From Burkholderiales bacterium UBA2463 (lineage in GTDB: Bacteria > Pseudomonadota > Gammaproteobacteria > Burkholderiales > Burkholderiaceae_A), in assembly GCA_002342295.1 (NCBI GenBank), contig DDPR01000006.1:2814-37985 (forward strand): DNA of 35,172 bases. The letters run 5' to 3'. This document shows positions 15,341 to 22,547 of the stretch, in pieces. The first letter of the stretch is position 1; every line of letters starts with the position of its first letter. Both the position numbers and the translations under genes were made by a program. Below the pieces are notes generated by a model. It was given only the letters and a program-made list of their open reading frames with translations. It was not told the DNA's origin and did not search any database.

Positions 15341-15348
15341 CCCGCCCT

Positions 15349-15876
15349 ATGACGCTTCTCGCCCTCGGCACTCGCAGGCCACAGATTGATCCCAGCGCCT
15401 ATGTGGCCCCGGGGGCCCAACTCCTCGGGGGCGTCATTCTTCGCGCGCAGGCCAGCGTCTGGTTCAACGCCGTGCTGCGCGGAGATAACGAGGACATCGA
15501 ACTCCAAGAGGGTGCCAACGTCCAGGATGGGGCCGTGCTGCACACCGACATGGGCTCGCCCTTGCGCATCGGTCGGCGTGTGTCGGTGGGCCATCAGGCC
15601 ATGCTGCATGGCTGCATCATCGGCGAGGGAAGCCTTATTGGCATGCAGGCCATCATCCTCAATGGCGCCCAGATTGGAGCTCACTGCCTCATTGGTGCTG
15701 GCGCGCTCATCACCTCGGGGGTGGTCATTCCTGAGCGCAGCCTGGTGATTGGTCGCCCGGGCAAGGTGGTGCGACTGCTCACCGATGAAGAGTTTGCCTC
15801 GCTGGATCGTACGGCCCAAGGCTATATCGATCGGGCTCGTGTCTATGCGCAGACCTGCAAGCCGGTGCATGAATGA
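15349..15876 (+). CDS. Gamma-carbonic-anhydrase-like hexapeptide-repeat protein
   Basis: A 175-residue left-handed beta-helix protein of the gamma carbonic anhydrase family (YrdA/PaaY/CaiE-like). Hexapeptide repeats run through ASVWFNAVLRGDNEDIELQEGANVQDGAVLHTD, VSVGHQAMLHGCIIGEGSLIGMQAIILNGAQIGAHCLIGAGALITSG and VVIPERSLVIGRPGKVVR. The three zinc-ligand histidines are in place: H65, H82 and H87. A C-terminal helix ends the protein. Zinc binding is therefore likely, but many family members have little carbonic anhydrase activity, so the reaction is uncertain. No Shine-Dalgarno precedes the ATG. The stop overlaps the hslO start as ATGA. Confidence 0.92.
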   Translation: MTLLALGTRRPQIDPSAYVAPGAQLLGGVILRAQASVWFNAVLRGDNEDIELQEGANVQDGAVLHTDMGSPLRIGRRVSVGHQAMLHGCIIGEGSLIGMQAIILNGAQIGAHCLIGAGALITSGVVIPERSLVIGRPGKVVRLLTDEEFASLDRTAQGYIDRARVYAQTCKPVHE

Positions 15877-16862
15877 GCGCGCCCATTCATCTGCTCAACC
15901 CAAACGACTCTGCGCTGGCTGAAGAAAGCCTTACGCGCCTGCTCTTTGAAGAGGCCAGCGCTCGCGCCCACTTTGTGCGCCTGGGCTCCACGCTCTCGGC
16001 CATCACGAGTCGGCATGCTGAGCTAGCCCCCTGCCTACTGTCGCTTCTGGGCGAGATGAGCGCAGCCACCACGCTTCTGAGTGGCGCCCTGAAGTTTGAG
16101 GGCTCGGTGCTCTTACAGCTTCATGGAGACGGGCCTGTTCGGCTGGTGGTGACCGAATGCTCAGACTCGCTGGGTCTTCGCGGCACGCTCACGCTCGATT
16201 CAACGCAGACCTCGCCTGATCCGCAGTCCACCCTCACACAGCTGGTTAACGCACACGGCCAGGGCCGACTCAGTCTGGTCCTCGACACCAAAGCGCCCGG
16301 CCAGCGGCCCTATCAGGGCATCGTCGCCTTTGAGGGTGAGGCCCTTGCCGGCGCCATTGAGTCCTATATGAGCCAGTCAGAACAGTTACCGACGCGGCTG
16401 TGGCTTGCCAGCGATGGGCAGGTGGCCGGAGGCCTTCTGCTGCAGCAGATGCCTCAGGTGGGTGGCACCGCCCGAGGCGCCAGCGATCCCGCGCGCCGCG
16501 AAGATGCCTGGAATCGACTCTGCCTCTTGGCAGACACCGTTGCCCCGAGCGAGCTCATGCACACCCCCCCAGGGCTTCTTTTGCACCAGCTCTTCTGGGA
16601 AGAGTCGGCCCGCGTGCTCGACACCCGTCATCCGCGATTTGAGTGTCCCTGCAGTCGAGCCCGTGTGGGTCGCATGCTCGCGGGTCTTGGCCAAGACGAG
16701 GTGGAATCGATTCTGCAAGAGCGTGGAGAGGTTGAGACGCGCTGCGACTTCTGCAACACCCTCTACCGCTTTGACGCCATCGATTGCGCCAGGCTTTTTA
16801 CCGAGGGGGATTCGTCTTTGCTGGACTCTGCGAGCCAGCCCGGCTCGACGACGACCCACTAG
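15873..16862 (+). CDS. hslO: Redox-regulated chaperone Hsp33
   Basis: Hsp33 is a cytoplasmic holdase switched on when oxidation releases its zinc. The 329-residue protein has the family core (RLLFEEASARAHFVRL, ATTLLSGALKFEGSVLLQLHGDGPVRLVV, YQGIVAFEGEALAGAIESYMSQSEQLPTRLWLA). The C-terminal redox switch is intact: C258-x-C260 (ECPCS) and C291-x2-C294 (CDFC). It is longer than E. coli Hsp33 (292), partly through a loop near residues 110-150 and a Ser/Thr-rich tail. The start overlaps the upstream gene by four bases. Its last 65 bases overlap the 3' end of the convergent ftsB, so both tails are encoded by the same DNA. Confidence 0.95.
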   Translation: MSAPIHLLNPNDSALAEESLTRLLFEEASARAHFVRLGSTLSAITSRHAELAPCLLSLLGEMSAATTLLSGALKFEGSVLLQLHGDGPVRLVVTECSDSLGLRGTLTLDSTQTSPDPQSTLTQLVNAHGQGRLSLVLDTKAPGQRPYQGIVAFEGEALAGAIESYMSQSEQLPTRLWLASDGQVAGGLLLQQMPQVGGTARGASDPARREDAWNRLCLLADTVAPSELMHTPPGLLLHQLFWEESARVLDTRHPRFECPCSRARVGRMLAGLGQDEVESILQERGEVETRCDFCNTLYRFDAIDCARLFTEGDSSLLDSASQPGSTTTH

Positions 16863-17223
16863 GCTCTGGCACCACCTGGTCGCCAGGCTTAATCACCTGC
16901 ACAAAGCGCTCCCCCGGCCGCATAAGGCCCAGCTCGTAGCGGGCCCGCTCTTCAGCGGCCATCGTACCGGTGCGCAGGTCACGCACCTCGGCCTCGAGCT
17001 CCTCGATGAGTTCTCGCTGACGCTGCACCTGCAGCTGTTCTCGCTCGAGCTGACGCTCAAGCCGCCAGACCTGAAGCCAGCCGCCTTGGCCAAACCAGAG
17101 CGGAAACTGAATCAGGATGAGCACTGCCCAGAGCACCTGACGGAAAGTGATCTGGGTGAGCCGGAATGCGCCGAAGGCTGGCAGACGAAAGCCAGTGGTC
17201 TTGCGCCTGGCCGACTGCCGCAT
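16798..17223 (-). CDS. ftsB: Cell-division protein FtsB
   Basis: FtsB is a small bitopic inner-membrane protein that with FtsL and FtsQ activates septal peptidoglycan synthesis. The 141 residues have a basic cytoplasmic N-terminus, one transmembrane segment (ITFRQVLWAVLILIQFPLWFGQGG, about residues 25-48), and a coiled coil (RLERQLEREQLQVQRQRELIEELEAEVRDLRTG). The conserved EERARYELGLMRPGERFVQVI follows, and then a Ser/Pro-rich tail. The N-terminal 25 residues and the C-terminal tail make it longer than the ~100-residue E. coli protein. It starts five bases after eno, matching the conserved eno-ftsB order, with AGAGG nine bases before the ATG. Confidence 0.93.
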   Translation of the reverse strand: MRQSARRKTTGFRLPAFGAFRLTQITFRQVLWAVLILIQFPLWFGQGGWLQVWRLERQLEREQLQVQRQRELIEELEAEVRDLRTGTMAAEERARYELGLMRPGERFVQVIKPGDQVVPEPSGSSSSRAGSQSPAKTNPPR

Positions 17224-17228
17224 GAGCG

Positions 17229-18521
17229 TTAACCTCTGGGGCGCAGCTGGTAGAAGGCGGCAAGGCCCGGATAACTGCCCGCCGAGCCGAGGTCCTCTTC
17301 GATGCGCAGCAGCTGGTTGTACTTGGCGGTTCGGTCGGATCGAGAGAGGGAGCCCGTCTTGATCTGAAGCGCATTCGTGCCCACGGCGATGTCGGCGATG
17401 GTGGCATCTTCGGATTCGCCCGACCGATGCGAGACCACGGCGGTGTAGCCCGCTCGCTTGGCCATCTCGATGGCGGCAAAGGTCTCGGTGAGGGTGCCAA
17501 TCTGATTGATCTTGATGAGGATGGAGTTGGCCACACCCTGATCAATGCCCTCCTTCAGGATGCGCGTGTTGGTGACAAAGAGGTCATCGCCCACCAGCTG
17601 AATCTTCTTGCCCAGCACATCGGTGAGGCGCTTCCAGCCCGCCCAGTCGTTTTCTGCGCAGCCGTCTTCGATGGAAATGATGGGGTACTTGTCGCACCAG
17701 GTGGCAAGGAGGTCAACGAGGCCCTCGGGCTTGAGCGTGAGGCCCTCAGCGCCCAACACATAGCTGCCGTTCTTGAAGAACTCAGAGCTTGCGCAGTCAA
17801 TGCCCAAGGCAATCTGGCTGCCCGGCTCGTAGCCGGCCTGCTCGATGGCCTGCAGGATGAGTGCAATGGCGGCCTCATGATTGGCCACATTGGGCGCAAA
17901 GCCGCCCTCATCGCCCACCGAGGTGGACATGCCCTGTTTATCGATGATGGATTTGAGCGCATGAAAGACCTCTGCGCCGTATCGCAGGGCCTCACGGAAA
18001 CTGGGCGCACCCACCGGAATGATCATGAGCTCTTGCATGTCGAGGTTGTTGTTCGCATGCGCGCCACCATTGATGACGTTCATCATGGGCACGGGAAGCG
18101 ACATGCCGCCCGAGCCGCCGAAGTAGCGATAGAGCGGCAGTCCGGTCTCCTCCGCAGCGGCGCGCGCCACGGCCATGGACACGGCAAGGATGGCATTGGC
18201 TCCGAGCCGCGACTTGTTCTCGGTGCCATCGAGGTCGATGAGGGTCTGGTCGATGAAGGCCTGCTCCATGGCATCAAGACCCATGAGGGCCTCGGCCATC
18301 TCGGTGTTGATGTGTTCGACCGCTCGCAGCACGCCCTTGCCCTGATAACGGCTGGCATCTCCGTCGCGCAGTTCGATGGCCTCGCGCGAGCCGGTGGAGG
18401 CGCCGCTCGGCACGATGGCGCGACCCATCACGCCTGACTCAAGGAGTACGTCGCACTCCACGGTGGGGTTGCCTCGGCTGTCAAGAACCTCGCGGCCAAT
18501 CAAATCGACAATCGCACTCAT
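17229..18521 (-). CDS. eno: Enolase
   Basis: Enolase interconverts 2-phosphoglycerate and phosphoenolpyruvate in glycolysis. The 430-residue protein is full length, with IVDLIGREVLDSRGNPTVECDV, PSGASTGSREAIELRDGD, LPVPMMNVINGGAHANNNLDMQELMI, SVGDEGGFAPN, the magnesium site residues in GIDCASSEF, SIEDGCAENDW and GDDLFVTN, the catalytic Lys in ILIKINQIGTLTET, and VSHRSGESEDATIADIAVG. The ATG at 18521 overlaps the kdsA stop (ATGA) and has a strong GAGGAGAA ribosome-binding site. It follows kdsA, whose substrate PEP it supplies. Confidence 0.98.
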   Translation of the reverse strand: MSAIVDLIGREVLDSRGNPTVECDVLLESGVMGRAIVPSGASTGSREAIELRDGDASRYQGKGVLRAVEHINTEMAEALMGLDAMEQAFIDQTLIDLDGTENKSRLGANAILAVSMAVARAAAEETGLPLYRYFGGSGGMSLPVPMMNVINGGAHANNNLDMQELMIIPVGAPSFREALRYGAEVFHALKSIIDKQGMSTSVGDEGGFAPNVANHEAAIALILQAIEQAGYEPGSQIALGIDCASSEFFKNGSYVLGAEGLTLKPEGLVDLLATWCDKYPIISIEDGCAENDWAGWKRLTDVLGKKIQLVGDDLFVTNTRILKEGIDQGVANSILIKINQIGTLTETFAAIEMAKRAGYTAVVSHRSGESEDATIADIAVGTNALQIKTGSLSRSDRTAKYNQLLRIEEDLGSAGSYPGLAAFYQLRPRG

Positions 18522-19384
18522 TGCTTCTCCTCACTGAAATCGTTTTCAAGCAGGGGCACCGACTTCACCACCCGATCGAGCGCCACGAGCTGCTCAAGCA
18601 GGGCCCTCATGTGATGAAGCGGGACGGCGTTGGGCCCATCAGAGAGCGCCTTCGAGGGATGGGGATGGGTCTCCATGAAGAGGCCCGCCACGCCAACGCC
18701 CACGGCAGCGCGCGAGAGCACCGGCACAAACTCGCGCTGACCGCCGCTCGAGGTGCCCTGCCCGCCCGGCAGCTGCACCGAGTGGGTGGCATCAAAGACC
18801 ACCGGGCAGCCCGTCTGCCGCATGATCGCGAGGCTTCGCATGTCGCTCACCAGATTGTTGTAGCCAAAGCTCGCGCCGCGCTCGCAGGCCATGAAGCGGT
18901 CGGTGCTAAGACCCGCCTCTGCGGCTGCATCGCGCGCCTTGTTGATGACATTCACCATGTCGTGGGGCGCCAGAAACTGACCCTTCTTCACATTCACGGG
19001 CTTGCCGCTCTGGGCCACTGCGCGGATGAAGTCGGTCTGGCGGCAGAGAAAGGCCGGCGTCTGCAACACATCGACCACTGAGGCCACGCGGGCGATCTCA
19101 TCGATGGCATGCACATCGGTGAGCACCGGAACCCCGAGCTGGCTGCGAACCTCCGACAGGATGCGAAGGCCCTCGTCCATGCCCAGGCCGCGAAAAGACG
19201 TTCCCGAAGAGCGGTTGGCTTTGTCGTAGCTGGACTTGAAGATGAAGGGAATGCCAAGGCCCGCACAGATCTCTTTGAGCTCTGCGGCCACATCCAGTTG
19301 AAGCGAGAGGGACTCGACCACGCAGGGGCCGGAAATAAGAAAGAAAGGGCGGTCGAGCCCCACCTCATAGCCAGCAAGCTTCAT
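18518..19384 (-). CDS. kdsA: KDO-8-phosphate synthase, metal-dependent type
   Basis: KdsA condenses PEP with arabinose 5-phosphate to KDO 8-phosphate for the lipopolysaccharide core. The 288 residues include SSYDKANRSSGTSFRG, AFLCRQTDF, NVKKGQFLAPHD, ERGASFGYNNLVSDMRSL and DATHSVQLPGGQGTSSGGQREF. The N-terminal SGPC21VVES carries Cys where E. coli KdsA has Asn. With H201, E239 (METHPHP) and D249 (LSDGPN) it completes the metal site of the class II (Aquifex-like) enzymes, so metal dependence is predicted. ATG overlaps the pyrG stop and the stop overlaps the eno ATG, each by four bases. Confidence 0.96.
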   Translation of the reverse strand: MKLAGYEVGLDRPFFLISGPCVVESLSLQLDVAAELKEICAGLGIPFIFKSSYDKANRSSGTSFRGLGMDEGLRILSEVRSQLGVPVLTDVHAIDEIARVASVVDVLQTPAFLCRQTDFIRAVAQSGKPVNVKKGQFLAPHDMVNVINKARDAAAEAGLSTDRFMACERGASFGYNNLVSDMRSLAIMRQTGCPVVFDATHSVQLPGGQGTSSGGQREFVPVLSRAAVGVGVAGLFMETHPHPSKALSDGPNAVPLHHMRALLEQLVALDRVVKSVPLLENDFSEEKQ

Positions 19385-21042
19385 GCGGCCTCTTTCTCTG
19401 ACGCAGCGTGGTGGACCAGGGCCGCCTCAATGAAGGACCGAAAGAGCGGGTGACCGCGGCGTGGCGTGGAGGTGAACTCGGGGTGGAACTGAACACCCAT
19501 AAACCAGGGATGCACCGACTCGGGCAGCTCGACGATCTCAACCAGCGCCTCATTGGGCGTCTCAGAGCTGATGACCAGGCCCGCCTTCTCAAGCGCGGCC
19601 TTCAGCGTGTTGTTGACCTCATAGCGATGCCGGTGACGCTCATTGACCTGTTGTCCATAGATGGCCTGCGCCTTGGTGTTGGCGCGAATGGCGCACTGCT
19701 GGGCACCGAGTCGCATGGTGCCACCCAGGTCGGACTCCTCCGAGCGACTCTGGACAGAGCCGTCGCTGGCGACCCATTCGGTGATGAGGGCCACGATAGG
19801 GTGTGGGGTGGCCGCGTCAAACTCGGTGGAGTTGGCACCGGCAAGGCCAGCCACATGGCGCGCAAACTCAATGACCGCCAGCTGCATGCCCAGGCAGATG
19901 CCCAGATAAGGAATCTTGTTCTCCCGCGCATAACGAATGGCCTCAATCTTGCCCTCCACGCCGCGCTTGCCAAAGCCTCCCGGCACCAAGATGGCATCGA
20001 AGCTTGAGAGCACGCCAGAGCCCTCGCGCTCAATCACCTCGGAATCGATGTACTCGATGTGCACCTGCGAGCGGGTGTGAATGCCCGCATGCACAAGTGC
20101 CTCGGTGAGCGACTTGTAGGACTCGGTAAGGTCGACGTACTTGCCCACCATGGCCACTCGCACGTGATGCTTGGGGCTCTCCAGGCGATGCACAAGATCG
20201 TCCCAGAGGGCCAGGTTGGCAGGCGGTGCCGACAGGCCCAGGGCATCGCAGATGAGGGAGTCGACACCCTGCTCCCAGAGCATTCGCGGGATGCGATAGA
20301 TGCTGTCGACATCGGCCATGGAAATGACGGCCTCGGGCGGCAGGTTTGAAAAGAGCGAAATCTTGTCGCGCTGATCTTCGGGCAGCGGGCGGTCTGCACG
20401 GCAGAGCAGCAGGTTGGGAAAGATGCCGATTTCACGCAACTTCTGAACCGAGTGCTGCGTGGGCTTGGTCTTGAGTTCGCCAGCCGTTGGAATAAATGGC
20501 ACAAGCGTGAGATGCACAAAGCAGCTGCTTGAGCGGCCCTGACGTAGCGAGAGCTGTCGGATCGCTTCGAGAAAGGGCAAGGACTCAATATCGCCCACCG
20601 TGCCACCCACCTCGACGATGGCCACATCCACCTCCTCGGGGGTGCCCACCCGCGCGCCACGCAGGATGAAGTCTTGAATCTCGTTGGTGATGTGGGGAAT
20701 GACCTGCACAGTCTTGCCCAGGTATTCACCGCGACGCTCTTTGCGAAGGACCGAGTCGTAAATCTGGCCGGTGGTGAAGTTGTTCGTTCGACGGGTGCGG
20801 CCATCGATGAAGCGCTCGTAGTGACCTAGGTCGAGGTCGGTCTCTGCGCCGTCCTCCGTGACGAAGACTTCACCATGCTGAAAGGGACTCATGGTGCCCG
20901 GATCGACGTTGAGGTAGGGGTCCATCTTGATGATGGTGATCTTCAGACCCCGAGATTCGAGCAAGGCGCCCATTGATGCGGAGGCAATCCCCTTGCCCAG
21001 AGAGGACACCACGCCGCCGGTGACAAACACAAACTTGGGCAT
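19381..21042 (-). CDS. pyrG: CTP synthase
   Basis: CTP synthase aminates UTP to CTP using glutamine. The 553 residues hold an N-terminal synthetase domain (KFVFVTGGVVSSLGKGIASASMGALLESRG, KMDPYLNVDPGTMSPFQHGEVFVTEDGAETDLDLGHYERF, TIGDIES-like VGGTVGDIESLPFLEAIRQ). The C-terminal class I glutamine amidotransferase domain has the nucleophile in YLGICLGMQ and GVQFHPEF with its His-Glu pair. I chose ATG 21042, because homologues begin MxKFVFVTGG; the frame stays open to 21096 but crosses the likely promoter. It heads pyrG–kdsA–eno–ftsB. Confidence 0.97.
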   Translation of the reverse strand: MPKFVFVTGGVVSSLGKGIASASMGALLESRGLKITIIKMDPYLNVDPGTMSPFQHGEVFVTEDGAETDLDLGHYERFIDGRTRRTNNFTTGQIYDSVLRKERRGEYLGKTVQVIPHITNEIQDFILRGARVGTPEEVDVAIVEVGGTVGDIESLPFLEAIRQLSLRQGRSSSCFVHLTLVPFIPTAGELKTKPTQHSVQKLREIGIFPNLLLCRADRPLPEDQRDKISLFSNLPPEAVISMADVDSIYRIPRMLWEQGVDSLICDALGLSAPPANLALWDDLVHRLESPKHHVRVAMVGKYVDLTESYKSLTEALVHAGIHTRSQVHIEYIDSEVIEREGSGVLSSFDAILVPGGFGKRGVEGKIEAIRYARENKIPYLGICLGMQLAVIEFARHVAGLAGANSTEFDAATPHPIVALITEWVASDGSVQSRSEESDLGGTMRLGAQQCAIRANTKAQAIYGQQVNERHRHRYEVNNTLKAALEKAGLVISSETPNEALVEIVELPESVHPWFMGVQFHPEFTSTPRRGHPLFRSFIEAALVHHAASEKEAA

Positions 21043-21069
21043 CAGACCATTCCGCAAATGGAAAGCCGA

Positions 21070-21075
21070 ATTATA
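21070..21075 (-). promoter_or_regulatory. Promoter -10 (TATAAT) for pyrG–kdsA–eno–ftsB
   Basis: The minus strand has a perfect TATAAT in the 57-base gap between scoB and pyrG, preceded by GG, 27 bases before the pyrG ATG. Transcription would start near 21063. The best -35 is TTGGGC with a short 15-base spacer, so an activator or a relaxed -35 is possible. This separates the pyrG operon from scoAB. Confidence 0.55.
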
Positions 21076-21099
21076 CCGAGGCCCCGACTCGCCCAAGCC

Positions 21100-21738
21100 C
21101 TAGATGAGTGAGCAGCCCGTCTTGGCTTCAACCTCCTCTCGGCTCACGCCGGGCGCAAGCTCTTTGAGGTGCAGGCCCTGGGGGGTGACCTCCATCACGG
21201 CCAGGTCGGTGATGATGAGATCGACCACCCCCACGCCGGTCAGAGGCAGGGTGCACGACTTCAGAATCTTGATGTCCTCACTGCCGTCTTTTTTCTTGGC
21301 GGTGTGCTCCATGAGCACCACCACGCGATCGACGCCTGCTACCAGGTCCATGGCCCCGCCCATGCCCTTGACCATCTTTCCCGGAATCATCCAGTTCGCA
21401 AGGTCGCCATGCTCGGAGACCTGCATGGCACCCAGGATGGCCAGGTTGATATGACCACCGCGAATCATGGCAAAGGAGTCGGCCGAGGAGAAGATGGCCG
21501 AGCCCGGCAGGGTGGTGACGGTTTGTTTGCTCGCATTGATGAGGTCGGCATCGACCTCCTCGTCAAGCGGGTAGGGGCCAATACCCAGAAGGCCATTCTC
21601 AGACTGCAGCCACACCTCCATGCCTGCAGGCACATGGTTGGCCACAAGGCCAGGAATGCCGATTCCTAGGTTCACATAAAAGCCATCACGCAGTTCTTGG
21701 GCGGCTCGAATGGCAATCTCATCGCGACTCCAGGGCAT
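21100..21738 (-). CDS. scoB: 3-oxoacid CoA-transferase, subunit B
   Basis: The beta subunit of a family I CoA-transferase that moves CoA between succinyl-CoA (or acetyl-CoA) and acetoacetate or a related 3-oxoacid. The 212 residues show YVNLGIGIPGLVANHVP and the catalytic glutamate E47 in LQSENGLLGIGPYP. FAMIRGGHINLAILGAMQVSEHGDLANWMIPGKMVKGMGGAMDLVAG follows, then TGVGVVDLIITDLAVMEV. A Shine-Dalgarno (CGGAGA) precedes ATG 21738. It is 21 bases downstream of its partner scoA. Succinyl-CoA:acetoacetate transfer is the most common activity for this pair; atoDA- or pcaIJ-like activity cannot be excluded. Confidence 0.93.
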   Translation of the reverse strand: MPWSRDEIAIRAAQELRDGFYVNLGIGIPGLVANHVPAGMEVWLQSENGLLGIGPYPLDEEVDADLINASKQTVTTLPGSAIFSSADSFAMIRGGHINLAILGAMQVSEHGDLANWMIPGKMVKGMGGAMDLVAGVDRVVVLMEHTAKKKDGSEDIKILKSCTLPLTGVGVVDLIITDLAVMEVTPQGLHLKELAPGVSREEVEAKTGCSLI

Positions 21739-21759
21739 GTCTTGTCTCCGTTGTGCTGT

Positions 21760-22458
21760 TTAGGCTGCGCGCGTGGTGCGCTGTTCGATGGCCCTCTCGG
21801 GCGTGGCATTGAGCACCAGTCGCTTCACGAAAATGCTCGGGGTATGGATGTCGGCGGGGTCGAGCTCGCCGTTCTCAACAATCTCCTCTACCTCGGCCAC
21901 CGTGCAGTGGCTGGCCATGGCCACATTGGGATTGAAGTTACGGGCCGTGAGGCGATAGACGAGATTGCCTGCGCGGTCGGCCTTCCAGGCCTTGACCAGC
22001 GAGATGTCTGCGGTGAGGCTGCGCTCCATGACGTAGCGATGGCCATCGAACTCGCGAATCTCTTTGCCCTCTGAGACCACCGTTCCCACGCCCGTGCGCG
22101 TGAAGAATGCCGGTATGCCCGCACCGCCTGCGCGCAGCTTCTCGGCCAGCGTGCCCTGAGGCGTGAACTCCAACTCCAGTTCGCCCGCGAGGTACTGACG
22201 CTCAAACTCTTTGTTCTCGCCCACGTACGAGGAGATCATCTTCTTGACCTGGCGGGTCTCGAGCAACTGGCCCAGGCCCTTGCCATCGATGCCTGCGTTG
22301 TTGCTAATGGCCGTGAGGTTCTTGGCACCGAGTTCACGCACCGCCGCAATGAGGGCCTCGGGGATGCCGCACAGGCCAAAGCCACCCACGGCAAGCGTCA
22401 TGTTGTCTTTCAGGATGTCTTGGAGCGCAGCCTTGGCGCTGGGGTAAATCTTGTTCAT
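21760..22458 (-). CDS. scoA: 3-oxoacid CoA-transferase, subunit A
   Basis: The alpha subunit, partner of scoB. The 232 residues show the family start MNKIYPSAKAALQDILKDNMTLAVGGFGLCGIPEALI, then NLTAISNNAGIDGKGLGQLLETRQVKKMISSYVGENKEFERQYLAGELELEFTPQGTLAEKLRAGGAGIPAFFTRTGVGT and ADISLVKAWKADRAGNLVYR. An ATG at 22458 has GGAG about seven bases upstream. It lies divergent to the ETF:quinone oxidoreductase across an 89-base gap; both serve fatty-acid or ketone-body oxidation, so shared control is plausible but not shown. Confidence 0.93.
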   Translation of the reverse strand: MNKIYPSAKAALQDILKDNMTLAVGGFGLCGIPEALIAAVRELGAKNLTAISNNAGIDGKGLGQLLETRQVKKMISSYVGENKEFERQYLAGELELEFTPQGTLAEKLRAGGAGIPAFFTRTGVGTVVSEGKEIREFDGHRYVMERSLTADISLVKAWKADRAGNLVYRLTARNFNPNVAMASHCTVAEVEEIVENGELDPADIHTPSIFVKRLVLNATPERAIEQRTTRAA

Positions 22459-22547
22459 CGTTGCTCCGCAGTGGCTTGTGAGACGGGGCCTCGCGCATTC
22501 ACCCCGTAAAATATCGATTCACAGTTTAGCCTGCCCCCGGAAGGTCT

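Noticed and set aside
17427..18437. 336-codon open frame on the plus strand opposite eno
   Set aside because: It is an antisense shadow of eno. The sequence is rich in His, Gly and Arg with no recognisable motif, while eno on the other strand is complete and conserved.
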